Source: Bog-793 sp035625025 (lineage in GTDB: Bacteria > Actinomycetota > Acidimicrobiia > Acidimicrobiales > Bog-793). From it: a stretch of DNA of 64,000 bases. Each line of letters starts with the position of its first letter. Within the stretch, counting starts at the first letter, position 1. A program made the translations under genes and the position numbers. Of the stretch, positions 7,572 through 14,514 are shown in pieces. The stretch covers positions 75,161 to 139,160 of the forward strand of contig DASPQJ010000054.1 of the NCBI GenBank assembly GCA_035625025.1, given 5' to 3'. The notes below the pieces were generated by a model, which was not told where the DNA came from, ran no database searches, and worked only from the letters and a program-made list of their open reading frames with translations.

Positions 7572-8228
7572 GTGTCGGCGACGGTTAGGGACGTCCTCGG
7601 GACGATGTGGACTCCCAGCGAAGCGCTCGTTGCGGCGCTCTTGTCAGCACAGGCACGTCGTGCGATCGGCCCGGCGCCGATCGAGGACCATATCGCGCAC
7701 GCGCTCGGTTTCCTCGGGACTTGGCCCGAACTCGCGGAGGCCGACACGGTGCTCGACCTCGGGAGCGGCGGCGGCCTTCCCGGTCTCGTTCTCGCGGCAC
7801 GCTTGCCGAAAGTACGATTCTGTCTCCTCGAGGGAAGTGTCGAACGGGCCCGATCGCTCGAAATGGCGGTCCGAGGACTCGGCTGGACGGGTCGGGTGAC
7901 GGTCCGAGGTGAGAGAGCCGAGGACGCGGCGCATCGGCCGGAAATGCGCGCCGCTTTCCCAGTCGTGGTCGCGCGTGGCTTCGGACCCCCTGCGGCGACG
8001 GCCGAGTGCGCGGCGGGCTTCCTCAGATCCGAAGGCGTTCTCGTGGTTTCCGGTCCACCTGGAGGTGCACCGGAGCAGTGGCCCGTCGGGCCCCTCGGTG
8101 GGTTGGGATTTGAGCTCGTTGAGGTCACGAAATCGCCCAGATCGTTCGTGATCCTCCGGCAGGTCAGGCCCTGTCCCGGCCGGTTTCCCCGGCGCGTCGG
8201 AGTACCGGAGCACCGACCGTTGTTCTGA
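7572..8228 (+). CDS. rsmG: 16S rRNA (guanine-N7) methyltransferase RsmG
   Basis: 218 residues from GTG at 7572. RsmG methylates G527 of 16S rRNA using S-adenosylmethionine. Motif I is VLDLGSGGGLPGLVLA near residue 60, followed by the acidic LLEGSVERARSLE. PVVVARGFGPPA contains the usual A-R-A/G active-site loop. An N-terminal helical segment includes IEDHIAHALG. The C-terminal half is shorter and more diverged than in Escherichia coli. It is the last gene of the plus block before parA and converges with the LAGLIDADG-like gene. Confidence 0.92.
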   Translation: MSATVRDVLGTMWTPSEALVAALLSAQARRAIGPAPIEDHIAHALGFLGTWPELAEADTVLDLGSGGGLPGLVLAARLPKVRFCLLEGSVERARSLEMAVRGLGWTGRVTVRGERAEDAAHRPEMRAAFPVVVARGFGPPAATAECAAGFLRSEGVLVVSGPPGGAPEQWPVGPLGGLGFELVEVTKSPRSFVILRQVRPCPGRFPRRVGVPEHRPLF

Positions 8229-8266
8229 TCGGCGGAGGTCGCTGTCCAGCTGAGAGATGCCCATCC

Positions 8267-8605
8267 TCAGGGCGACAAGGGGCGAGGGGGTTCGAAGCCG
8301 AGCTGGCGGCAACGGGCCCGCTGGCGGCTTCCCAGCCAAGGCCACATGCGACCGAGCGCTGCCAGGGCGAAACGACAGTTCAGGTTGCAACGAAATGTCG
8401 GGCGACGCGCGGTGCTTTCGATACCCGGGCGGGTCGCATACGGTCCGAGGACTCGGGATTCGACGATCTCGGCGTAGCGCCGCACGATGTCTTCATCGGT
8501 CATGTTGAGTGCCATCCGGAGGTCGCGACCGCGGTTAATCGTGACGAAGGCTCCAGCTCCCTGGAAGATCCCTGCTGCCCAAGCCCATTCCGCGTCGCTG
8601 GCCAT
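8267..8605 (-). CDS. LAGLIDADG-like protein, catalytic acid lost
   Basis: 112 residues with the layout of short actinobacterial LAGLIDADG-like proteins: EWAWAAGIFQGAGAF at residues 6-20, RMALNMTDEDIVRRYAEIV in the middle, and ALGRMWPWLGSRQRAR near the C terminus. In homing endonucleases of this fold the last residue of the LAGLIDADG helix is Asp or Glu and binds the metal. Here it is Gln (AAGIFQGAG), and the following acidic residue is Ala. DNA cleavage is therefore unlikely; DNA binding could remain. It is a stand-alone gene, not an intein or intron ORF, between rsmG and parA. The domain call comes from pattern recognition, not a search. Confidence 0.6.
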   Translation of the reverse strand: MASDAEWAWAAGIFQGAGAFVTINRGRDLRMALNMTDEDIVRRYAEIVESRVLGPYATRPGIESTARRPTFRCNLNCRFALAALGRMWPWLGSRQRARCRQLGFEPPRPLSP

Positions 8606-8630
8606 GGGGAATATGTACCACAGCGGAACT

Positions 8631-8646
8631 TGTTTCCCGTGGAACC
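8631..8646. promoter_or_regulatory. parS: parS-like ParB binding site
   Basis: TGTTTCCCGTGGAACC matches the consensus TGTTTCACGTGAAACA at 13 of 16 positions and is itself a near-palindrome. It lies 116 bp upstream of the parA start, between parA and the divergent LAGLIDADG-like gene. parS sites cluster near parAB in most bacteria. Other copies probably lie outside this window. Confidence 0.6.
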
Positions 8647-8761
8647 TGCGAGCGGGCGGCCACGGGGCCGACCGCGGGCCCCGTCACTGGCGCTGGGCTG
8701 GCACCCTTGACCTGCTGGTGGCGGACGTGGAGGATAGAGGCTCGCGATTCGACGCCACGAG

Positions 8762-9706
8762 GTGCCGAGCGGCACGCCAGACGATGGGGTGGGCCCGCCA
8801 ACGAGAGGTCGGCGGGCGCACCGAAGATCAAGGTTCGGTTCGGCTCGAAAACCGGGCCGGAGACGGAAGGAGCTCGGCATCGCAGACGCACCGACGGGGG
8901 AAACCAGGGAAGCAACGCGGCTCCACAGGCGGCGCCGGGGCAGTGCGCGACTGTTCGCGGTCGCCAATCAAAAAGGCGGAGTCGGGAAGACGACGACCAC
9001 CGTCAATCTCGGTGCCGCGTTGGCCGAGCTCGGTTGGCGCGTACTTATCGTCGATCTCGATCCCCAGGGGAATGCCACGACGGGGCTCGGGGTGGAAGCC
9101 CGGAACTTCGACAACTCGATCTATGACGTCCTGCTGCACGATTTCCCGATTGAGGACTGCATCGAGCCTACGGAACTGAAGAACCTCTTTCTTGTTCCGG
9201 CGACGATCGACCTTGCCGGTGCGGAGATCGAGCTTGTCTCGGCGATGAGCCGCGAGCTCCGGCTGCGCCGGGCCGTCGAAGCGGTGGTCGATGACTTCGC
9301 CTTCATCCTCATCGATTGCCCGCCGTCGCTCGGGCTGCTCACGGTCAACGGTCTGGCCGCGGCCACGGAAGTGCTCGTGCCCATTCAGTGCGAGTATTAC
9401 GCCTTAGAAGGACTCGGCCAGTTGCTCCGGAGCGTCGAGCTCGTACGCGCGAACCTGAACCCGACGCTCGACCTCTCGACGATTCTTCTCACGATGTATG
9501 ACGGCCGCACGAAGCTCGCTGACCAGGTCGTCGGCGAGGTCAGGAGGCACTTCGGTGACAAAGTCTGCCAGACGGTCATCCCGCGTTCGGTCCGCCTCTC
9601 GGAAGCCCCGTCGTTCGGCCAGCCGGTCACGGTGCACGATCCCCATTCGACCGGGGCTGTCGCCTACCGGGCCCTTGCAGAGGAGCTGAGCGGTGGCACG
9701 GCGTAG
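8762..9706 (+). CDS. parA: Chromosome partitioning ATPase ParA (Soj)
   Basis: Deviant Walker-A ATPase that drives segregation of ParB-parS complexes. KGGVGKTTTTVNLG near residue 74 is the deviant Walker A; VDLDPQGNATTGLG and LIDCPPSLGLLT follow. The catalytic core begins at FAVANQKGG. The frame opens at GTG 8762 (another GTG at 8789), giving a basic low-complexity N-terminal extension of about 63 residues; long N-terminal extensions also occur in mycobacterial ParA. No strong ribosome binding site is seen at either GTG, so the exact start is uncertain. The gene overlaps parB by 14 bases. Confidence 0.92.
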   Translation: MPSGTPDDGVGPPTRGRRAHRRSRFGSARKPGRRRKELGIADAPTGETREATRLHRRRRGSARLFAVANQKGGVGKTTTTVNLGAALAELGWRVLIVDLDPQGNATTGLGVEARNFDNSIYDVLLHDFPIEDCIEPTELKNLFLVPATIDLAGAEIELVSAMSRELRLRRAVEAVVDDFAFILIDCPPSLGLLTVNGLAAATEVLVPIQCEYYALEGLGQLLRSVELVRANLNPTLDLSTILLTMYDGRTKLADQVVGEVRRHFGDKVCQTVIPRSVRLSEAPSFGQPVTVHDPHSTGAVAYRALAEELSGGTA

Positions 9707-10595
9707 CGGGCTTGGCAAGGGTCTCGGAGCCCTCATCCCGAGCGAGCCGAGCCGCTCAGAATCATCGGGACTGCGGGAGATCGCCCTTGCGAGGATTCGG
9801 CCGAACCCGCATCAGCCACGCTCGCACTTCGACGAGGAGGCGCTCGCCTCGCTCGTCGACTCCATCCGGGCGGTCGGCGTTCTTCAGCCGGTGCTCGTTC
9901 GCGAGGCGGGCGACGAGGAATACGAGCTGATCGCGGGGGAGCGGCGCTGCCGGGCGGCGCGCCGCGCCGGTCTATTGGCGATTCCCGCCCTCATCCAGGT
10001 GGCCGACGACGCTTTGAGTCTCGAACAGGCGCTCGTCGAGAACCTCCACCGGGAGGATCTGAACCCCCTCGATGAGGCTGCTGCCTACCAGCAGCTCATC
10101 GAGGACTTCCACCTCACGCACGACTCGATCGCCCACCGTGTCGGCAAGAGTCGGGCCGCAATCTCCAACGCGCTCCGTCTTTTCCAGCTCCCTCCGGCGG
10201 TGCAGCGATTGATCCGTGACGGACAGCTGTCGGCAGGCCACGCGCGGGCGCTGCTCATGACTCCCGACCGTGAGCTGCAGGAGTCGCTGGCGAACCAGGC
10301 CGTCGCGGCCGGACTTTCAGTTCGTGCCCTGGAAGAACTCGTTCACGACCTCACAGAGACACCGGCCCCCGAGCCGCCGGCCGAGCCGACGACCCGTCCG
10401 GCGTCGACGAGAGCATCGGGCCTTCGTCCACCTGGCGTGCTCGAGCTCGAAGAGCTGCTCGCCGCGTATCTGAACACGCGGGTGCGGGTCGAGTTGAGGG
10501 CGAATCGTGGTCGAGTGACAGTCGAGTTCGCGACCCTCGAGGACCTCGAGCGGATCTACCGGTTGATGATCGCCGAACCCTCAAGCCGCGGCTGA
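9693..10595 (+). CDS. parB: Chromosome partitioning protein ParB
   Basis: 300 residues from GTG at 9693, inside the end of parA. ParB is a CTP-dependent DNA clamp that loads at parS. RSGLGKGLGALIP is the N-terminal motif that stimulates ParA. PNPHQPRSHFDEEALASLVDSI and GERRCRAARRAG form the CTP-binding domain (GERR motif, with Cys where Trp or Phe is common). The helix-turn-helix parS reader is HDSIAHRVGKSRAAISNALRL. A linker rich in Pro and Thr leads to the C-terminal dimerisation domain. A parS-like site lies upstream of parA. Confidence 0.95.
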   Translation: MARRSGLGKGLGALIPSEPSRSESSGLREIALARIRPNPHQPRSHFDEEALASLVDSIRAVGVLQPVLVREAGDEEYELIAGERRCRAARRAGLLAIPALIQVADDALSLEQALVENLHREDLNPLDEAAAYQQLIEDFHLTHDSIAHRVGKSRAAISNALRLFQLPPAVQRLIRDGQLSAGHARALLMTPDRELQESLANQAVAAGLSVRALEELVHDLTETPAPEPPAEPTTRPASTRASGLRPPGVLELEELLAAYLNTRVRVELRANRGRVTVEFATLEDLERIYRLMIAEPSSRG

Positions 10596-10637
10596 GGGTT
10601 TGCCCGGGTGGCCATCTGCGACGCCCCCTGCTGTATA

Positions 10638-10779
10638 GGCACTCTGGTGCCAATATAGCTTTTCAACTGGGAGAACACATCCCAGCAACCGCGGGATGAC
10701 ATCCAAATGACAGGTGTGCGACCGCACTCGGCTAACGCGTCGGTGGAAGTTGATCCACAAGCTCATGCACAGCTTGTGG
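10638..10779. terminator. Hairpin cluster between convergent parB and cwlM
   Basis: Three inverted repeats lie between the ends of parB (plus) and cwlM (minus): GGCAC/GTGCC at 10638-10651, CTGGGA/TCCCAG at 10667-10685, and the strongest, CCACAAGCT/AGCTTGTGG with a seven-base loop at 10755-10779. None has a clear T tract, as is common for actinobacterial terminators. The last stem also resembles two opposed DnaA boxes (TGATCCACA and the reverse of CCGTCCACA), probably fortuitous. Confidence 0.5.
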
Positions 10780-10790
10780 ACGGCGCGCGA

Positions 10791-11801
10791 TCACTCCCAA
10801 GCCGCGCCGACCCAGCGGGTGAGCGCGGCGACGACAACCCGGGCGAGTTCAGTCGTCTTCGGGATGACGATCTCCGGAGCTCCGAGCTGGATCTCGACGG
10901 CGGGCATGCGCGTCTCGCGCAGGATCGGCAGCGCCATCCCGACAACGCCGCCATCGTCGAGGCCGAGTGTGGCAGGGAGCTCGTCCTGGAGGAGTTCGGC
11001 GAGACGACGACTGGCCGCGGACTCGTAGCGGAAACCGCGGTAGTACGCGGTGCGACACGAGCGGACCTCGGGAACGAGGAGCAACGCGATCAGGCAGTCG
11101 ACCGCGGTCGCGTTCGCCTCGGCCGCCTGGCGAGACGGGTCGGGGTGGGAAAACGTGAGGGCCGCCGCGGCCCCGGCGTCGCGCAGCGCGCGGCAGACCG
11201 CGCTCGCGCCGGTCGCGAATCCACCCGGTTCGACGACCGCGACGCGTCGGCCGTGCAGGTCCGATGGACCGCGGGCCACGGCGAGCCTTTCCCGCAAGGG
11301 CGTGACGAGTTTCGATGCTCCCTCCCGGGTCGAGAACCGCTCGAGCTCGTCGAGCGTGCGTTTTCCCAGAATGCCGTCGGCTAGAAGTCCGGCATTCTGC
11401 TGAAAGTCCGTGAGCGCGGCGACGGTCTGATCGCCGAAGATCCCGTCGACCCGTCCGGGGTCGAAGCCGAGCTGACTCAACCGGCTCTGGAGTTCGGCGA
11501 CGTCGTCACCGCGCAACATCGGGGTTCGCCGGTACAGGAGGCGTGAGCCAAACGGGAAGCCAGCCTCGACGAGCGCCGACCACGTCTCGGTGCCGCATCG
11601 ACCGTCGGCGGACAGGCCTCGGTCGGCTTGAAAGGCGAGCACGGCCGCGGCGGTCGCCGCATCGAAGACGCCGGAGGGGTCGTCGTTCGCGAATCCGAGC
11701 TTCGACAACCGCGCCTGGAGATCGGCGACGGCTTCGCCCGTGTCACCTTCTGCCAAGGGCAGTGGCGTGCCGTCGGAGGGGTTGGGTGCGGTGCCGACCA
11801 C
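10791..11801 (-). CDS. cwlM: CwlM-like peptidoglycan-binding pseudo-amidase
   Basis: 336 residues. Two PG_binding_1 repeats occupy about residues 18-78 (AVADLQARLSKLGF) and 95-155 (VAELQSRLSQLGF), followed by an amidase_3-like domain from about 180. In mycobacteria CwlM, encoded next to trxC, trxB2 and parAB, is an inactive amidase that regulates MurA and interacts with MurJ. Here the zinc and catalytic residues are gone: the first His motif (DPGHGG in active enzymes) reads EPGGFATG, the second (SIHAN) reads ALLLVP, and the terminal catalytic Glu position reads VEIQLG. The gene neighbours (trxAB, murJ) support a regulatory CwlM role. No signal peptide is visible, consistent with a cytoplasmic location. 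Confidence 0.82.
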   Translation of the reverse strand: MVGTAPNPSDGTPLPLAEGDTGEAVADLQARLSKLGFANDDPSGVFDAATAAAVLAFQADRGLSADGRCGTETWSALVEAGFPFGSRLLYRRTPMLRGDDVAELQSRLSQLGFDPGRVDGIFGDQTVAALTDFQQNAGLLADGILGKRTLDELERFSTREGASKLVTPLRERLAVARGPSDLHGRRVAVVEPGGFATGASAVCRALRDAGAAAALTFSHPDPSRQAAEANATAVDCLIALLLVPEVRSCRTAYYRGFRYESAASRRLAELLQDELPATLGLDDGGVVGMALPILRETRMPAVEIQLGAPEIVIPKTTELARVVVAALTRWVGAAWE

Positions 11802-11871
11802 TCGGCCATGCTAGGTGGACAGGCGCGGCCCGGGCAGCGGTAGCCCAGGTCCTCGGCGGCGGGATCGGCTG

Positions 11872-12198
11872 CTACAGGTGAGGTTCGATGTCTGACAACA
11901 GCGCGGACTTGGCCTTCGCGCCGATGATGCGGACCTGGGTCTTTCCACCTTTGAAGAGGATCAGCGTGGGAATGCTCATTACTTCGAAACGGCGGGCAGT
12001 CGCGACGTTGTCGTCGACGTTGAGCTTGACGATACGCAGGCTCCCTTGCTTCTCCGCGGCGATCTCGTCGAGGATGGGCGCGATCATCTTGCACGGCCCG
12101 CACCACTCGGCCCAGAAATCGACCAGGACCGGCGTGTCGGAGTGTGCCACCTCCTCGTCGAAGGTGCTGTCTGTCACCGCGAGCGTTCCTGCCGACAC
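11872..12198 (-). CDS. trxA: Thioredoxin
   Basis: 108-residue thioredoxin. The active site WAEWCGPCKMIAP is near residue 30, the cis-Pro loop is SIPTLILFKGG, and the rest matches the classic fold. The start is GTG at 12198 with an AGGGAGGATC ribosome binding site just upstream. It reduces cytoplasmic disulfides using electrons from thioredoxin reductase, encoded immediately upstream. A strong hairpin lies 24-54 bases upstream of the start, between trxB and trxA, which may give the two genes different expression. Confidence 0.96.
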   Translation of the reverse strand: MSAGTLAVTDSTFDEEVAHSDTPVLVDFWAEWCGPCKMIAPILDEIAAEKQGSLRIVKLNVDDNVATARRFEVMSIPTLILFKGGKTQVRIIGAKAKSALLSDIEPHL

Positions 12199-12221
12199 TT
12201 TGATCCTCCCTGGAGTCGTCT

Positions 12222-12252
12222 CATTCGCGCGGTGGTCGCCGCCGCGCGAATG
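12222..12252. promoter_or_regulatory. 11-bp inverted repeat before trxA
   Basis: Perfect dyad CATTCGCGCGG (12222-12232), nine-base loop, CCGCGCGAATG (12242-12252), in the trxB-trxA gap and 24 bases upstream of the trxA start. It could be a terminator that attenuates read-through from trxB, a leader structure, or an operator. No T tract follows on the minus strand, so a simple intrinsic terminator is not clear. Confidence 0.45.
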
Positions 12253-12278
12253 CCCTAAGTAGAACAGCGCGTCTGCCG

Positions 12279-12290
12279 GGGGAATTCCCC
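12279..12290. promoter_or_regulatory. GGGGAATTCCCC palindrome after trxB
   Basis: A perfect 12-bp palindrome lies 12 bases beyond the trxB stop and 81 bases before the trxA start. Loopless palindromes of this type are more often protein sites than terminators. No regulator can be named from the sequence. Confidence 0.25.
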
Positions 12291-12301
12291 AGTTGAAACG
12301 G

Positions 12302-13303
12302 TCAGCCCCCTTCTACCGCCGTGAGGTAGCGGTCGGCGTCGAGCGCCGCCATGCAGCCCGACCCGGCGGCGGTGATCGCTTGCCGGTACTCGTGATCCTG
12401 GACGTCACCGCAGGCGAAGACACCTGGGACGTTCGTTCGCGTGCCTTCGTGGGTCCGGATGTAACCCGCCGGGTCCATTTCGAGCTGTCCCCGGAACAGC
12501 TCCGTGTTCGGGGCGTGGCCGATCGCGACGAAACAGGCGTCGACTTGGAGCTCCCGTGACTCGCCGCTGGCGACGTCACGCAGCCGCAGACCGGTGACGT
12601 GGTTGTCGCCGAGGATTGCGGTGACGACGGCGTCGAAGACGAAGGAGATCTTCGGGTTGGAAAAGGCCCGATCCTGCATGATCTTCGACGCGCGCAGCTC
12701 CTTGCGGCGGTGGATGATGACAACCGACTCGGCGAAGCGTGAGAGGAAGGCCGCTTCTTCGAGGGCGGAGTCACCGCCCCCGACGACTGCGATCGACTTG
12801 TCCCGGAAAAAGAAGCCGTCGCACGTCGCGCAGGTCGAAACGCCGTGTCCCAGGAGTTCCGTCTCCCCGGGCACGCCGAGGCGGAGCGCCTGCGCGCCGG
12901 CCGCGACGATGATCGACCTCGTTCGGTAGGCAGGTTCCGATGCCGCGGCGCCGCTGGTCCAGACGGAAAAGGGCCGGGAGCCGAAGTCGACCCGGGAGAC
13001 TTTGGCGGTGATGATCTCGGCGCCGAAACGCTCCGCCTGGGCGCGGATACGTTCCATGAGGTCCGGGCCCATCACGCCCTCGGGGAATCCCGGGAAGTTT
13101 TCGACCTCGGTCGTCAGCATCAGCTGGCCGCCCGGCTGGTCGCTCGTCGAGGAGGGTTCGCCCGCGATCACGAGCGGTCGCAGATCGGCGCGGGCGGCGT
13201 AGAGAGCGGCCGTCAGTCCCGCCGGTCCGGAACCGATGACGACCACGGCACGGCTGCCGGCTTCGGTTCTCGTCGAGTTCGCGTCAGGTGTCCGGTCAGC
13301 CAT
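12302..13303 (-). CDS. trxB: Thioredoxin reductase
   Basis: 333 residues. A flavoprotein that transfers electrons from NADPH to thioredoxin. The N-terminal FAD site is VVIGSGPAGLTAALYAARA, the redox-active pair is CATCDGFFFRD, and the NADPH-binding motif is VVGGGDSALEEA. A C-terminal FAD motif FACGDVQDHEYRQAITAAGSG, here named by its FACGDV core, closes the domain. Starts at ATG 13303. It overlaps the upstream small membrane protein gene by eight bases and precedes trxA, as in mycobacteria. Confidence 0.96.
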   Translation of the reverse strand: MADRTPDANSTRTEAGSRAVVVIGSGPAGLTAALYAARADLRPLVIAGEPSSTSDQPGGQLMLTTEVENFPGFPEGVMGPDLMERIRAQAERFGAEIITAKVSRVDFGSRPFSVWTSGAAASEPAYRTRSIIVAAGAQALRLGVPGETELLGHGVSTCATCDGFFFRDKSIAVVGGGDSALEEAAFLSRFAESVVIIHRRKELRASKIMQDRAFSNPKISFVFDAVVTAILGDNHVTGLRLRDVASGESRELQVDACFVAIGHAPNTELFRGQLEMDPAGYIRTHEGTRTNVPGVFACGDVQDHEYRQAITAAGSGCMAALDADRYLTAVEGG

Positions 13304-13625
13304 GCGCCGTCCTCTTGCTCGGTCTTCCGCTCAGTGCCCAACACAACATCCCGGCGGCGAGGAAGATTCCGCCGAGCAGCAGGTCGGTCGCCCAGGCGCG
13401 TCCGGAAAAGACCGAGGTGTCGAATAGGCGGATCAAGCCGACCGCGCCGACCGACACGAGGACGAGGACGAGCGTCAGGACGACGGCCGCGAGCACGAGG
13501 GCCCGCACGGCGACGAACACCGGGTGCAGCACGCGCTCTCGGACATCGCCGATGAGTAGGTCGACGACGCCGGCTACCCGTGCTGCCCAGTCCTGTTCCC
13601 CAGAGGTCTTCTCGTCCCGGTTCAT
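13296..13625 (-). CDS. Small two-helix membrane protein
   Basis: 109 residues, function unknown. A hydrophilic, charged N terminus (about 15 residues) and an amphipathic stretch precede two predicted membrane helices: roughly residues 40-65 (ALVLAAVVLTLVLVLVSVGA) and 80-98 (LLLGGIFLAAGMLCWAL). The C terminus is short and basic. It overlaps trxB and is on the same strand, so it is probably cotranscribed with trxB. Small membrane proteins of this layout next to trxB occur in Actinobacteria, but I cannot assign a named family. Confidence 0.7.
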   Translation of the reverse strand: MNRDEKTSGEQDWAARVAGVVDLLIGDVRERVLHPVFVAVRALVLAAVVLTLVLVLVSVGAVGLIRLFDTSVFSGRAWATDLLLGGIFLAAGMLCWALSGRPSKRTAHG

Positions 13626-13674
13626 GAGCGTGAGATTACGGCAAGGTGCACGCCGCCGGGTGACCCCGCCCGCG

Positions 13675-14514
13675 TCATTTGATTAGGGGGAACAGCGCGA
13701 TCGTGCCCGGCCCGGTGTGGGCACCGATGATCGGCCCGATGTAGGAAACGAGGGTCTCGGCGGGGGGGAAGATCGGCGCGAGCAGGTCGAGAAAGACATC
13801 GATGTCATCGGCATCGGCGTTCCCGACGGCCAGCCTCTTCAAGGGCCCCAACGACGTCGCTTTTGAAGCGAGGTACTCGAGAGACCGCGCCCGGGTCCGC
13901 TGACGGGACTCGGCCTCGACCACGCCGTTGCGCACGACGATCACCGGCTTGATCGACAGGAGCGAACCGAAGAATGCCTGGGCGTTGCCAATCCGCCCGC
14001 CCCGGCGCAGGTACTCCAGAGTGTCGAGGGTTCCGTAGACGAAAACCTTCGGGACCTCGGCCTGGACGGTGGCCGCCGTCCGCGCAAAATCCGCGCCGGA
14101 TTCGACGAGGTCCGCCGCCTCCAGGACGAGCAGCCCCTCGGCGACCGAGGCGGCGAGCGAGTCGATGACGGCGACGGGGAACTTGCCCTGGAAGGGCTCG
14201 GCGCCGGCTCGAGCCGCCTGGTAGGTGGCCGAGAGTCCCGACGAGATCGTGACGCAGACGACCCCGGCGCTGCCGTCGTCGGCCGCGGCGGCAAAGACTT
14301 CATGGAACGCTCCCGGCGCGGGCGCCGAGGTCTCGGCGAGCGCCGGGGATTGCCGGGCCAGCTTCCAGAACTGCTCGGCGGAGATCCCCCTTAGGTCGGC
14401 GGCGTCGAAGTCGCCGAGTCGCACGTCGAGGGGCACAACTATGACGTTGTGCTTGGCAAGGAGCTCGTCGGGCAGGTCGCACGCGTTGTCAGTGACGATG
14501 CGAATCGGCTTCAC
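13675..14514 (-). CDS. DegV family fatty-acid-binding protein
   Basis: 279 residues from GTG at 14514. DegV/FakB proteins bind a fatty acid in a buried pocket and, where FakA exists, present it for phosphorylation. Family features: RIVTDNACDLPDELL at the N terminus, the TSAPAPGAF segment, CVTISSGLSATYQAA, and IGPIIGAHTGPGTIAL at the end. The open frame runs further upstream inside murJ, but the conserved N terminus fixes the start. Its start overlaps the murJ stop by 26 bases. Whether the partner kinase FakA exists cannot be judged here. Confidence 0.9.
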   Translation of the reverse strand: MKPIRIVTDNACDLPDELLAKHNVIVVPLDVRLGDFDAADLRGISAEQFWKLARQSPALAETSAPAPGAFHEVFAAAADDGSAGVVCVTISSGLSATYQAARAGAEPFQGKFPVAVIDSLAASVAEGLLVLEAADLVESGADFARTAATVQAEVPKVFVYGTLDTLEYLRRGGRIGNAQAFFGSLLSIKPVIVVRNGVVEAESRQRTRARSLEYLASKATSLGPLKRLAVGNADADDIDVFLDLLAPIFPPAETLVSYIGPIIGAHTGPGTIALFPLIK

